A stretch of 64,000 nucleotides of DNA from Sphingomonas changbaiensis NBRC 104936 (lineage in GTDB: Bacteria; Pseudomonadota; Alphaproteobacteria; Sphingomonadales; Sphingomonadaceae), in NCBI RefSeq assembly GCF_000974765.1, contig NZ_BBWU01000039.1, positions 62,001-126,000 of the forward strand. The letters run 5' to 3'. The notes beneath the pieces were generated by a model, which saw nothing but the letters and a program-made list of their open reading frames with translations, was not told the origin of the DNA and ran no database searches. The position numbers and the translations under genes are program-made. This document shows, in pieces, positions 1 to 8,889 of the stretch. Every line of letters starts with the position of its first letter. Positions within the stretch are counted from its first letter, which is position 1.

Positions 1-525
1 CAGCCCGAACGGCTGGTTGTCGCCCTGCCGCTTTTCGTTCTGGACCACGCCGATCTGGTTCTTCAGGTTCTTTTCGGTGAGCGCGCCCAGGAAATGGCCC
101 ATCCGGTCGCTTTCGAGGAACAGCGCGCGTTCGAGCGCGGGCGTCGGCACCGTCTCGAAATAATTGGTGCGATCGAACCAGGTGGTGCCGTTCACGTCGG
201 TCGCGCCGATCTGCTGCAGCGGCTTGAAGAAATCGCCCGGCGCATTCTCCGATCCGTTGAACATCAGATGCTCGAACAGATGGGCGTATCCGGTCTTGCC
301 CGCCGGCTCCATCTTCGATCCGACATTGTACCAGACGGAAACCGCGACCACCGGCGCCTTGTGATCGGTCGAGACGATCACGCGCAGGCCGTTGGGCAGA
401 GTGAATTGCTGGTATGGGATAGTGACCGCGCGCGACAGCTCGGAAAGCGGTGCGGGCTGGGCGGTCTGACCGAAAGCGACGGTCGAAATAACGAGGAGCG
501 AAACGGCAAGCCAGGAACGGCGCAT
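1..525 (-). CDS. M16 family zinc peptidase, N-terminal part (runs off the window)
   Basis: This gene is cut by the left window edge, so only the first 175 residues are visible. They start with a short signal peptide (MRRSWLAVSLLVISTVAFG) and continue into a pitrilysin/insulinase fold with the inverted zinc motif HLFEH near residue 85 and the following LMFNGSEN stretch typical of M16 peptidases. The protein is therefore probably exported and cleaves peptides in the periplasm. The ATG at 525 is chosen because AAGGA lies just upstream and the signal peptide begins there. It is transcribed divergently from the M28 peptidase at 623. The remaining M16 domains and the second zinc ligand Glu lie mostly outside the window. 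Confidence 0.85.
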   Translation of the reverse strand, partial: MRRSWLAVSLLVISTVAFGQTAQPAPLSELSRAVTIPYQQFTLPNGLRVIVSTDHKAPVVAVSVWYNVGSKMEPAGKTGYAHLFEHLMFNGSENAPGDFFKPLQQIGATDVNGTTWFDRTNYFETVPTPALERALFLESDRMGHFLGALTEKNLKNQIGVVQNEKRQGDNQPFGL

Positions 526-622
526 GAAGAATCCTTTTGGGGAGAGCGACGTGCGGCTTGCATAGCAGCCCATTTTCGCTGAACCAACGCTGTCCGCTTC
601 TCCTTCTCTTCCAAGGAAAATC

Positions 623-2260
623 ATGCCGCGCGTTCTGCTATCGCTCCTGCCGCTCGCTCTCGTCAGTGCCGCCCCTCCCGCTCCCGCCCCGGTTTTCACT
701 CCCGAGGCCTTTCGCGCGCACGTCGCCTTCCTAGCCGACGATCTTCTTGAAGGACGCGACACCGGCAGCCGGGGGCACGAGATTGCAGCGCGCTACGTCG
801 CCTCGCAATTCGCCGGACTCGGCCTGAAGCCGGGCGGCGACGGGGGCAGCTGGTATCAGCAGGTCACCTTCCAGAAGACCCGCCGCGGCGACACGCCCGG
901 CACGCTGACGCTGAGCGGCGCGAAAGGCAGCCAGCGCTGGACTCATGGTCAGGACGTCATCATCGGCATCAACCCGCGCGAGGCGAAGACCGACCTCAGC
1001 GCGCCGATCGTCTTCGTCGGCTATGGCCTCGCGGACAAGTCGCTGGGCATCGACGATTATCAGGGCCTCGATGTGCGCGGAAAGATCGTCGTCGCGCTGA
1101 ACGGCTTTCCCAAGGGCATGCCGAGCGAAGTCGGCGCGCATCTTTCCGAAGACAAGGGCAATGCCGCCGTCGAGCATGGCGCGGTGGGCCTGATCGGGAT
1201 CGACACGAACCTGACCGCCGCCACGCGGCCATGGGCCGTGCGGCAGCGCTATTCGGACGGTTCGCGCTTCAACTGGATCGGCGCCGACGGCCAGCCGCAC
1301 GAGGACGCGCCCGGGTTGCGCGCGTCGGCCGGCGTCGACGACACGGTTGCCGCCGCGCTCTTCGCCGGTGCGCCGCACACGCTGGACCAGATCCGCGCAG
1401 AGGCCGAGCGCGACGGCGGCCGGCCCAAGGGTTTCCCGCTTGCCGGCACCGTCCGCGTCGTCGCCCAGACGGCGAGCGAACGGCTGACCAGCCCCAACGT
1501 CATCGGCGTCCTGCCCGGCTCCGACCCGGCGCTGGCCCCGCAGGTCGTGATTCTTTCCGCCCATCTCGACCATATCGGCATCAGCAAGCCGCGCCCGAAC
1601 GATCCGCCGAACAAGGACCGGATCAACAATGGCGCGCTCGACAATGCGTCGGGCATCGCGACCATGCTGGAAGTCGCCCGCGCGGCCGCAACGGCGCCGA
1701 CCCGCCCGCGCCGCACGCTCGTCTTTCTCGCCTCCACGGCCGAGGAAAAGGGCCTGCTCGGCGCCGAATATTACGCGCACAACCCGACCGTGCCGCTCGC
1801 CAGCATCGTCGCCGATGTCGATCTCGACATGCCGCTGCTGCTCTATCCTTTCACGGACGTGGTCGCCTTCGGCGCCGATCACTCGACGCTCGGCAAGGTC
1901 GTCGCGGACGCGGCGAAGCCGATGAACATCGCGCTTTCGCCCGATCCGATGCCGGCCGAGAACATCTTCGTCCGCTCCGACCATTACCGTTTCGTCCAGC
2001 AGGGCGTGCCGGCGGTGTTCCTCGCCACCGGCTATGCGAATGGCGGCGAGGCGGCGTGGAAGGCGTTCTTCGACAAGGCCTATCACCAGCCCGCAGACGA
2101 TATGAACCAGGCGATCGACTGGAACGCGGCCGCGCGCTTTGCCGAGGTCAATTACCGGATCACCCGTGCCCTCGCCGACGCCGACGAGGCGCCGCGCTGG
2201 TATACGGGCGACTATTTCGGCGACCTGTTCGCGCCCAAGGCACCGAAAGCGCCGCGCTAG
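623..2260 (+). CDS. Secreted M28 family zinc peptidase with PA-like insert
   Basis: The 545-residue product begins with a signal peptide ending near the AAPPAPAP stretch. A protease-associated-like region covers roughly residues 90-280 and an M28 di-zinc aminopeptidase domain follows. The expected metal and catalytic residues are present: His314 in SAHLDHIG, Asp340 in NGALDNASG, Glu374-Glu375 in STAEEKG, an Asp in DVDLDMP and a late His in AYHQPADD. The family removes N-terminal amino acids from peptides; the exact specificity cannot be read. AAGGAAAATC precedes the ATG. It stands alone, divergent from the M16 peptidase and followed on the other strand by the J-domain gene. Confidence 0.9.
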   Translation: MPRVLLSLLPLALVSAAPPAPAPVFTPEAFRAHVAFLADDLLEGRDTGSRGHEIAARYVASQFAGLGLKPGGDGGSWYQQVTFQKTRRGDTPGTLTLSGAKGSQRWTHGQDVIIGINPREAKTDLSAPIVFVGYGLADKSLGIDDYQGLDVRGKIVVALNGFPKGMPSEVGAHLSEDKGNAAVEHGAVGLIGIDTNLTAATRPWAVRQRYSDGSRFNWIGADGQPHEDAPGLRASAGVDDTVAAALFAGAPHTLDQIRAEAERDGGRPKGFPLAGTVRVVAQTASERLTSPNVIGVLPGSDPALAPQVVILSAHLDHIGISKPRPNDPPNKDRINNGALDNASGIATMLEVARAAATAPTRPRRTLVFLASTAEEKGLLGAEYYAHNPTVPLASIVADVDLDMPLLLYPFTDVVAFGADHSTLGKVVADAAKPMNIALSPDPMPAENIFVRSDHYRFVQQGVPAVFLATGYANGGEAAWKAFFDKAYHQPADDMNQAIDWNAAARFAEVNYRITRALADADEAPRWYTGDYFGDLFAPKAPKAPR

Positions 2261-2286
2261 CCGTCGCGCGTCGCGGCCTATCGGGT

Positions 2287-2883
2287 TCAGGCGAAGGCCG
2301 GCGCCTTCCGGAGCCGCTGATAGGCGTCGATCACCTTTTGCAGCTGCCCTTCATGGGAGCGGTCGCCGCCGTTGCGGTCGGGGTGATAACGGTGAACCAG
2401 TTCGGTGTATCGTTGGCGCAGCGCCTTGCGATCGGCATCGGCAGAAAGGCCGAGCGTGCCCAGGTCGCGGCGATTCTCTCCTGACAGCGGCTTGCCGTCG
2501 GCGCGCTGCTTTGGCGCAGCCTGGCGAAAGCGGGCGCCGATCGCGTCGAGCGGATCGTCGAAATCGCCCCAGCGTGGCGGTCGGTCGGCGCCGGTATGGG
2601 CGAAGGCGCGCGTCTCACGCTCCCACCCGGCATAGGGGCGCTGCGCCGCGTCGATCTCGTCCGGGCTCATGCCGGAGAAGAAATTGTAGCCGGAGTTGAA
2701 CTCGCGTACATGATCCAGGCAGAACCAGCGCCACGCGGGCGGACTGTCCTTGCCGCGGCTGTCGCCCAAAGGCGGCGCGCGAAACTCGCCCGGCGCGTCG
2801 CAGCCGGGATGCGCGCAAGTGTCGGCCGCGTTCTCGACGCGGCCGTGAAAACGAGTGTTGGGACGATCCTTGGGCGGGCGCAT
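2287..2883 (-). CDS. J-domain (DnaJ-like) cochaperone protein
   Basis: The 198-residue protein carries a J domain at its C-terminus, unusual compared with DnaJ itself, with the signature HPD in YHPDRNGG and flanking helices (ALRQRYTELVH and LQKVIDAYQRL). J domains stimulate the ATPase of DnaK-type Hsp70s. The N-terminal half has two Cys/His pairs (CAHPGC and FCLDH) that could form a small zinc site. I use the ATG at 2883 because it leaves only a short gap to the divergent BolA gene; the open frame continues upstream but would overlap BolA. Related small C-terminal-J proteins next to bolA are common in sphingomonads, which supports the pairing. Confidence 0.85.
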   Translation of the reverse strand: MRPPKDRPNTRFHGRVENAADTCAHPGCDAPGEFRAPPLGDSRGKDSPPAWRWFCLDHVREFNSGYNFFSGMSPDEIDAAQRPYAGWERETRAFAHTGADRPPRWGDFDDPLDAIGARFRQAAPKQRADGKPLSGENRRDLGTLGLSADADRKALRQRYTELVHRYHPDRNGGDRSHEGQLQKVIDAYQRLRKAPAFA

Positions 2884-2916
2884 TCTGTCCGGAGCAAAAG
2901 CGCGTATATGGGGGCC

Positions 2917-3258
2917 ATGATCGAAACTGCGAAGGGCCCGGTGGCGGCCGAAATCGAAAATCGGCTGCGGGGCGCACTCGCCCCGGAACGGCTCGAGGTG
3001 ATCGACGACAGCGACAAGCATCGCGGCCATGCCGGGCATGATCCGCGGGGCGAGAGCCATTTCACGGTGATCGTGGTGAGCAGCTTCTTCGAAGGGCAGA
3101 ATCGCGTTGCCCGGCAGCGGATGGTCAACACAGCGCTGGGCGACCTGCTGCGCGACCGCGTGCACGCGCTGGCAATGGTGACCAAGGCGCCGTCGGAGGT
3201 TCCCCTACCGCTTGCGGGACGGGCTAGGGGTGGCAAATTGAAATGCCCCAGCGCGTGA
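2917..3258 (+). CDS. BolA family protein with a repeat-derived C-terminal tail
   Basis: The 113-residue protein has the BolA fold signature: an N-terminal helix (AAEIENRLRGAL), the SDKHRGH loop, SHFTVIVVSSFFEG and the helix RMVNTALGDLL ending at DRVHALAMVTKAP. BolA proteins partner with monothiol glutaredoxins and take part in iron-sulfur cluster handling or regulation. Residues after about 92 do not belong to the family; they are translated from the inverted repeat at 3204-3297, so the natural stop appears to have been lost or moved. The start could also be the ATG at 2908. It is divergent from the J-domain gene, with only about 25-33 bases between them. Confidence 0.88.
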   Translation: MIETAKGPVAAEIENRLRGALAPERLEVIDDSDKHRGHAGHDPRGESHFTVIVVSSFFEGQNRVARQRMVNTALGDLLRDRVHALAMVTKAPSEVPLPLAGRARGGKLKCPSA

Positions 3259-3297
3259 GGACGGCCCCACCCCTGCCCCTCCCGCAAGCGGGAGGGG
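3204..3297. repeat. Inverted repeat with GCAAGC-loop hairpins
   Basis: Two arms, about 3204-3236 and 3264-3297, are imperfect inverted copies of one another, and each contains a small hairpin of the type CTCCCGCAAGCGGGAG. The same core occurs at 8917-8941 and 9037-9060, and a relative occurs at 31042-31062. Here the left arm encodes the end of BolA and the right arm ends eight bases before the pirin start, so the GGAGGGGAG of the repeat sits where a ribosome binding site is expected. No transposase is nearby. Confidence 0.85.
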
Positions 3298-3304
3298 AGA
3301 AACA

Positions 3305-4201
3305 ATGACCGACCTCTTCACCCTCACGATCACGCCGAGCACGCACGATCTGGGCGGGTTCAAGGTGCGTCGCACGCTGCCGTCCAAGCCGCGGACGATG
3401 GTCGGCCCGTTCATCTTTGTCGATCAATTCGGGCCGGCCCAGCTCGCGCCCGGCGCGGGCATGGACGTGCGGCCGCATCCGCACATCAATCTCGCAACCG
3501 TCACTTATCTGTTCGGCGGCGCGATCGATCACCGCGATTCGCTCGGCACCTGCGCGCGGATCGAGCCGGGCGCCGTCAATCTGATGACGGCGGGACGCGG
3601 CATCGTTCATTCCGAACGCTCGCCTGCCGATCAGCGCGACGGCGGCGCGATCATGTCAGGCATGCAGACATGGCTGGCGCTGCCCGACGGGCGCGAGGAG
3701 ATCGACCCAGCGTTCGAGCATGTCGCGGCGGGGGACCTGCCGATCGTGGCCGACGGCGGCGTCAATGCGTGTGTGATCATGGGCAGCCTCTGGGGACGCA
3801 CGGCGCCGACCACCTGCTATGCGGACACCATCTATGCCGATATCCGGCTCGAAGCCGGCGCATCCTTGCCGATCGACGCCGCGGCCGACGAGCGGGCGGT
3901 GCTGGTCGCGTCCGGCGACGCGACCCTCGATGGCGAGCCGCTGGAGCTCCACACGCTGTACCTGCTGAAGCCCGGCACGCCAATGACGCTGCGCTCCGAC
4001 ACCGGCGCCCGCGCGATGTTGCTCGGCGGCGAGGCGTTCGCGACGCCGCGGCACGTGTGGTGGAACTTCGTTTCGTCCAGCCGCGAGCGGATCAACCAGG
4101 CGAAGCACGACTGGAAAGATGGGCGCTTCCCGCTTGTCCCCGGCGATTCGGACGAATTCATCCCGCTGCCGGAGGTGCCGATCACTGTCAGCTATCCCTG
4201 A
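3305..4201 (+). CDS. Pirin family protein (bicupin)
   Basis: The 298-residue protein matches the pirin bicupin. The N-terminal cupin has the metal-binding set HPHINLATVTYLF with a further His in DHRDS and the later ERSP segment, followed by MQTWLALP. The C-terminal cupin spans roughly residues 165-260. Bacterial pirins are iron-binding proteins, some with quercetinase-like activity, but the substrate cannot be read here. The end ITVSYP and the length are ordinary for the family. The Shine-Dalgarno position is occupied by the right arm of the upstream repeat (GGAGGGGAG). The next gene, an alpha/beta hydrolase, lies 56 bases downstream on the same strand and may be cotranscribed. Confidence 0.92.
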   Translation: MTDLFTLTITPSTHDLGGFKVRRTLPSKPRTMVGPFIFVDQFGPAQLAPGAGMDVRPHPHINLATVTYLFGGAIDHRDSLGTCARIEPGAVNLMTAGRGIVHSERSPADQRDGGAIMSGMQTWLALPDGREEIDPAFEHVAAGDLPIVADGGVNACVIMGSLWGRTAPTTCYADTIYADIRLEAGASLPIDAAADERAVLVASGDATLDGEPLELHTLYLLKPGTPMTLRSDTGARAMLLGGEAFATPRHVWWNFVSSSRERINQAKHDWKDGRFPLVPGDSDEFIPLPEVPITVSYP

Positions 4202-4257
4202 CCGGGGACCTTCCGCGCGCCCGTTCGTTTCGGCAGCACGGATCAGGAGAGTGGGCC

Positions 4258-5184
4258 ATGACGCTGCAGCAGCAACGCTTCCATTTGCCGACCGGGGTCG
4301 AGCTGGACGTGACGATGGGCGGCCCGCGGGGCGGCGAAGCACTGATCTTCCTGCACGGCTTTCCGGAATCGCACCGGACCTGGCGGCACCAGCTGGCGGC
4401 GCTGTCGGACACCTGCTTCGTCGTGGCTCCGGACCAGCGCGGCTATGCCGGGTCATCCAAGCCGCCCAGGATTGAAGATTACGAACCGTCGAAGCCGGTC
4501 GCAGACCTGATCGCGCTCGCCGACGCGCTGGAGCTGGAGCGGTTCACGCTGGTCGGCCACGACTGGGGCGGCGCGATCGCCTGGCTGGCGGCGCTGAAGC
4601 ATCCCGATCGGATTGCGCGGCTGGTGATTGCGAATGCGCCGCATCCGTTCATCTTCCAGCGCACGCTAATCGACGATCCAGAGCAGCGGGCGGCCTCGCA
4701 ATATATCCGCACCTTCCGTGAGCCGGCATTCGAGACCAAGCTGGGCGCAATGGGCCTCGAGAAGTTCTTCGAGATCAACTTCATACGCTCCACCGACGCA
4801 AAGCTGCTGAGCGAGGAGGAGAAGGCCGTCTATCTGGACCAGTGGCGCACGCCCGGCGCGTTCACGGCGATGCTGAACTGGTATCGTGCCTCGTCCATTC
4901 TGGTGCCGAAGCCGGACGAGACGGTCGAGCGGCCGCCGTATCTGGAGGCTCCTTTCCCGACGCTCAGAATGCCGGCGCTGGTGATCTGGGGCATGCGCGA
5001 CCGCTCGCTTCTGCCGGTGCAGCTCGACGGACTTTCGGCCTTCGTCGACGATTTGACGGTCATCGAGGTCGACACCGGACACTTCGTCACCTGGGAAGCG
5101 CCCGAGACCGTGACAGCGGCAATCCGCGAGTTCCTGCGGGACAAGCCGCTCGCCGAGCCCATGCGGGCCGGAGAGATGGTCTAG
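4258..5184 (+). CDS. Alpha/beta hydrolase, epoxide-hydrolase-like
   Basis: The 308-residue enzyme has the alpha/beta hydrolase fold with a cytosolic epoxide hydrolase signature. Visible elements are the oxyanion motif HGFPES, the nucleophile Asp102 in GHDWGG, the acid Asp248 in WGMRDRSLL and the base His275 in TGHFVTW. An Asp nucleophile rather than Ser points to epoxide hydrolase or haloalkane dehalogenase chemistry; HGFPES favours the former. CAGGAGA precedes the ATG. It follows the pirin gene and converges on fliA: both genes use the same CTAG tetranucleotide (5181-5184) as stop codon, one on each strand. Confidence 0.88.
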   Translation: MTLQQQRFHLPTGVELDVTMGGPRGGEALIFLHGFPESHRTWRHQLAALSDTCFVVAPDQRGYAGSSKPPRIEDYEPSKPVADLIALADALELERFTLVGHDWGGAIAWLAALKHPDRIARLVIANAPHPFIFQRTLIDDPEQRAASQYIRTFREPAFETKLGAMGLEKFFEINFIRSTDAKLLSEEEKAVYLDQWRTPGAFTAMLNWYRASSILVPKPDETVERPPYLEAPFPTLRMPALVIWGMRDRSLLPVQLDGLSAFVDDLTVIEVDTGHFVTWEAPETVTAAIREFLRDKPLAEPMRAGEMV

Positions 5185-5921
5185 CCGATCCGCGCTTCCA
5201 GCGCCTTTTTCAGGCGGTCGTGCGCAGACTTCTTGATCTGGCACACGCGCGCGGCGCCGACCCCAAGCACCTGCCCGATCTCCTCGAGGTTCAACTCCTC
5301 GACATAATAAAGCTGGATCACCTGCGCCTCGCGTTCGGACAAGCGACCGATCGCCGCGATCAGCGTCTGCCGCAGATCCTCGCTTTCGAGCAGGTCGAAC
5401 GGGTTCGGATCGTCGCTCATGAACCAGGGATTGTCGTCGGTGTAGACGCCGTCGATCGGCTCGAAACGAACCGGCTGGGCGGCATCCCGCTCCTGGCGCA
5501 GCCGCTCGGTCGGAACGCCCAGCTGAAAGGCGAGCTCTTCGTCGCTCGGCGCGCGGCCGAGCTGGACGGCGAGAGTTTTTTCCGCCTCGGCGATCTCACG
5601 CCGGCGCCGCATCGCGCCGCGGGTGATCGTCGCCTGGCGCCTGAGCTCGTCGATCATGGCGCCGCGAATGCGGGTGCCGAGATACTGGGCGAAGGTCACC
5701 TGTCCCCGATCCTCGAACGAGCCGGCGGCCTCGACCAGGGCGACTAGGCCCGTCTGAACCAGGTCTTCGACCTCGACCGAGCTGGAGATCGAGCCGTGCA
5801 CGTGCCAGGCGATGCGGCGGACCAGCGGCATATGCTCGCGGATCAGCGCCTCGTTCGCCGCCGCGGCACTGGGGCCGGTGCGGGTGTAGGTGGGAGAATG
5901 GAGCGGTTGCGCGGCCATCAT
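5181..5921 (-). CDS. fliA: RNA polymerase sigma factor FliA (sigma-28)
   Basis: The 246-residue protein has the sigma-70 family regions of FliA: region 2 around VEDLVQTGLVALVEA and GTRIRGAMIDELRRQ, region 3 in the middle, and a region 4 helix-turn-helix LNLEEIGQVLGVGAARVCQ near the end. FliA directs late flagellar and motility genes and is held inactive by FlgM, whose gene lies at 9372-9659. The start is one of two adjacent ATGs (5921 or 5918), six bases from the flhA stop, with GTGAGG upstream. It is the last gene of a transglycosylase-flhA-fliA unit. Sigma-28-like promoters in this window at 9699-9725 and 20628-20654 would be its targets. Confidence 0.95.
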   Translation of the reverse strand: MMAAQPLHSPTYTRTGPSAAAANEALIREHMPLVRRIAWHVHGSISSSVEVEDLVQTGLVALVEAAGSFEDRGQVTFAQYLGTRIRGAMIDELRRQATITRGAMRRRREIAEAEKTLAVQLGRAPSDEELAFQLGVPTERLRQERDAAQPVRFEPIDGVYTDDNPWFMSDDPNPFDLLESEDLRQTLIAAIGRLSEREAQVIQLYYVEELNLEEIGQVLGVGAARVCQIKKSAHDRLKKALEARIG

Positions 5922-5926
5922 CGACC

Positions 5927-8017
5927 TCACGCGGCCAGCCGCTCGGGCGCGCCGATCACGGCGACGACCTCGACGGCCTTGTCTTCGGGGACTTCCAGGA
6001 AGCTCATCACAGGCGTGTCGGGCAGCGACGTCCGCACAAGCTTGCGCACGGCGAGACGCACGGCCGGCTGGACGACCAGCGCGAACGGCTTGTTCTCGGC
6101 GATCAACGGCCGGGCACCCTGCTGGAGCGCGTCGATGATACGACGGCCGAGTTCGGGTTCGACCATGTGACGGTTGGCGGGGTCCGAACGGACCGCCTGG
6201 CCCAGGATCGCCTCCAGCCCGCCTTCGAGCGTCATCACGCGCAGCGGCTCGCGCGGGCCGCAGATGCGCTGGATGATCAGTGCACCCAGATCGGGGCGGA
6301 TCGCCTCCACCAGCTCTTCGGGATCGAGCGTGCGCTGGGCGGCGACGGCGATGGCGGCGGCAATGCGCCGGAATTCCTTGAGCGGGATTCCTTCCGCCAG
6401 CAGCGCGCGCAGCACCTGCGTCAGCGTGGTCAGCGGCACCGGAGCCGGCGAGAGCGACGCGACCAGTTGAGCGGCCGATTCCTTCAGCCGGTCGAGCAAG
6501 CTCTGCACTTCGTCCGGGCCGAGCAGCTCGGCGGCATGGGCGCCGAGCAGGTGATTGAGGTGGGTCGCGATGACGGTGCCGGAATCGACGACCATATAGC
6601 CCGCCGCGGTCGCGGCATCGGCGTCGTTTGGCGAGATCCAGACTGCGTCCAGGCCGAAGGTCGGGTCCTTCGCCTTCTTGCCCGGCAGGCGACCGATCGC
6701 CTGGCCGGTGTCGAGCGCGAGCATTTCGTCGGGAGACGCCATGTCCTCGCCGACCACAACGCCGTTGACCAGAATTCGATAATTGTACGGCGCGATCGAG
6801 ATATTGTCGCGGACGCGAACCTGCGGGACGACGAAGCCGAGCTCCTTCGAGAGCTGGCGGCGCACGCCGGTGATGCGGGCCATCAGCGGCGCGCCCTGGC
6901 GCTCGTCGACCAGCGGCACCAGGCCATAGCCGATCTCCAGATTGACCTGCATCGCATCCGACACTTCGGACCAATCGATGCGGCTGAGGTCGGCCGGCGT
7001 ATCGTCGTTGGCGGGGGCCGGCAGCGCATCGGCCGCAGCCTTGTTCTTCGCCAGCTTCCACGCGCCGAAGCCGGCAATCGCCGCGGCGGGCAGCATCAGC
7101 ATGTGCGGCATGCCGGGCAGCACGCCCATGATGCCCAGGATCGCGGCAACTGGCGCCCAGGTGCGGGGCGATGCGAACTGGCTGCCGATCTGGCCGGCAA
7201 GGTCGTGGCTGGAGGCGACGCGGGTGACGATGGCGGCGGCGGCGATCGACAGCAGCAGCGCCGGGATCTGCGCGACCAGCGCGTCGCCGACCGCGAGCAG
7301 CACATAGGCCTTGGCCGCATCGCCCACGCCGAGGCCGTGGCTTGCGACGCCGATGATCAGGCCGCCGATCACGTTGACGCCCAGGATCAGCAGCGCGGCG
7401 ACTGCGTCGCCTTTCACAAATTTGGACGAACCATCCATCGAGCCATAGAAGTCCGCCTCGACCGCGGTTTCGACGCGGCGGGCCTTGGCTTCCTCGGGCG
7501 TGATCAGGCCGGAGTTGAGATCGGCGTCGATCGCCATCTGCTTGCCCGGCAACGCGTCGAGGGTGAAGCGCGCCGAAACTTCGGAGACGCGGCCGGCGCC
7601 CTTGGTGATCACCACCATGTTGATGATGACGAGGATCGCGAACACCAGCAGGCCGACGACATAGTTGCCGCCGATCAGGAAGGCGCCGAACGCCTCGATC
7701 ACATGGCCGGCGGCGCCCTTGCCCTCATGGCCATGCACCAGCACGACGCGGGTGGAGGCGACGTTCAGCGACAGGCGAAACAGGGTCGCCAGCAGCAGCA
7801 CGGTCGGAAAGCTGGAGAAATCGAGCGGCTTCTCGGCGTTCAGCGCCACCATCAGCACCGCGACCGAGATCATGATGTTCATGATGAAGAAGACGTCGAG
7901 CAGGGCGGCCGGAATCGGCACGACCATCAGCAGGACGAGGATCAGGATGCCGGCGGGAAGCGCGGCCAGCCGGCCGGCCTTGCCCGCGGCGGCGGGAGTC
8001 AGAGCGAGCGACGCCAC
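5927..8017 (-). CDS. flhA: Flagellar export apparatus protein FlhA
   Basis: The 696-residue product has the length and layout of FlhA: about eight membrane segments in the first 320 residues (for example LPAGILILVLLMVVPIP), the conserved cytoplasmic loop with GKQMAIDADLNSGLI, and a large soluble domain containing VVDSGTVIATHL and the LVVQPAVR region. FlhA is the gate and docking platform of the flagellar type III secretion system. The start is a GTG at 8017; GGGAG lies eight bases upstream, inside the end of the transglycosylase gene, whose TAA is only three bases away, so translation is probably coupled. The other fli/flh export genes are not in this window. Confidence 0.96.
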   Translation of the reverse strand: MASLALTPAAAGKAGRLAALPAGILILVLLMVVPIPAALLDVFFIMNIMISVAVLMVALNAEKPLDFSSFPTVLLLATLFRLSLNVASTRVVLVHGHEGKGAAGHVIEAFGAFLIGGNYVVGLLVFAILVIINMVVITKGAGRVSEVSARFTLDALPGKQMAIDADLNSGLITPEEAKARRVETAVEADFYGSMDGSSKFVKGDAVAALLILGVNVIGGLIIGVASHGLGVGDAAKAYVLLAVGDALVAQIPALLLSIAAAAIVTRVASSHDLAGQIGSQFASPRTWAPVAAILGIMGVLPGMPHMLMLPAAAIAGFGAWKLAKNKAAADALPAPANDDTPADLSRIDWSEVSDAMQVNLEIGYGLVPLVDERQGAPLMARITGVRRQLSKELGFVVPQVRVRDNISIAPYNYRILVNGVVVGEDMASPDEMLALDTGQAIGRLPGKKAKDPTFGLDAVWISPNDADAATAAGYMVVDSGTVIATHLNHLLGAHAAELLGPDEVQSLLDRLKESAAQLVASLSPAPVPLTTLTQVLRALLAEGIPLKEFRRIAAAIAVAAQRTLDPEELVEAIRPDLGALIIQRICGPREPLRVMTLEGGLEAILGQAVRSDPANRHMVEPELGRRIIDALQQGARPLIAENKPFALVVQPAVRLAVRKLVRTSLPDTPVMSFLEVPEDKAVEVVAVIGAPERLAA

Positions 8018-8020
8018 CCG

Positions 8021-8857
8021 TTACGCTCCCATGCTCGCGAGCAGCATATAGGCGAGCTGCGCGGTCTTGGGCGTCGGCCGCAGCAGCGACGAACGATCCG
8101 CCGACGCCAGCAGTTGGTCGAGGGTCGCGACTTCGGGACGGTCGACATCCTGCTCTGCCATCGCAAGCTGGAGCGGGTCGGCTTTGCCGGGGGCGGCAAT
8201 GGGCGGCAAGGCATTGCCGCCGGCGGCAACCTCGGCGCCGTGCTGCAGCTTGGCCGTGAACCGGTCATAGATTTCGGCGACCGAGCGTGCCTGGCCGCTT
8301 TCGCCGAAGAAGACGTGGCGGTTCGACGCGGCCGCGGCCGGGAAGAGCTGCGCGGCCGATGCGCCGGGGTTGCTGGCAAGCGTGGACAGGAACTTCTTCG
8401 CGCCGCCCACGCCCAGGAAATGCGCCATGTAGAGATCGGCGCCGCCGACCTCCCGGCCCAGGCTCGTTTCAAGCTCCGCCTTGTTGTCGGCAGCGTGCTC
8501 GGCCGCCATCATCGAGGCAATGTCCGGGTTGTTGCGCAACTTCAGGATATAGGCGCGGGTCGCCGTGTCGGAGACGTAATAGCGGCCGCCGGAGCCCTGG
8601 CTGATCGCGTCCGCCGCCCAGGCGAGGCCATGTTCCGCCCCATGCTGCTTGACGGTTCCGAGCCAGCTCTGCTCGACGAACTGATAGAGTCCGGACGCGC
8701 TGCTGGTCTGCGCCTTCGCATCGGGGCGCAGGCTCGATTCGACCTGCGCCTGCCCCAGCAGGTAGGAAAAATCGACGCCGGTCTTCAGGCTCGCCCGCTG
8801 AATCGCGGACTGCACCCCCCCTGTCGAAAGCAGCGATTGAAGCGTGGCAACGGTCAT
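8021..8857 (-). CDS. Lytic transglycosylase (SLT-like), flagellar-associated
   Basis: The 278-residue protein has an SLT-type transglycosylase domain in its first half: SYLLGQAQVESSLRPDAKA includes the catalytic Glu after the Q-V, and SASGLYQFVEQSWL is the conserved GLYQF-type motif. No signal peptide is obvious, as with flagellar muramidases that are exported by the flagellar apparatus itself. The C-terminal third is low complexity. It heads the unit with flhA and fliA under a sigma-54 type promoter. Because FlgJ here (17701-18048) lacks its usual muramidase domain, this enzyme is a good candidate for opening peptidoglycan during rod assembly. That role is inferred from context. Confidence 0.85.
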   Translation of the reverse strand: MTVATLQSLLSTGGVQSAIQRASLKTGVDFSYLLGQAQVESSLRPDAKAQTSSASGLYQFVEQSWLGTVKQHGAEHGLAWAADAISQGSGGRYYVSDTATRAYILKLRNNPDIASMMAAEHAADNKAELETSLGREVGGADLYMAHFLGVGGAKKFLSTLASNPGASAAQLFPAAAASNRHVFFGESGQARSVAEIYDRFTAKLQHGAEVAAGGNALPPIAAPGKADPLQLAMAEQDVDRPEVATLDQLLASADRSSLLRPTPKTAQLAYMLLASMGA

Positions 8858-8889
8858 TCATGCGCCCCGGTTGTTCTCGGGCGATGAAC

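Noticed and set aside
6167-8887. Open frame of about 900 codons on the plus strand opposite flhA and the transglycosylase
   Set aside because: Its translation is Gln/Arg/Gly/Asp-rich with no recognisable domain, while flhA on the other strand is unmistakable.
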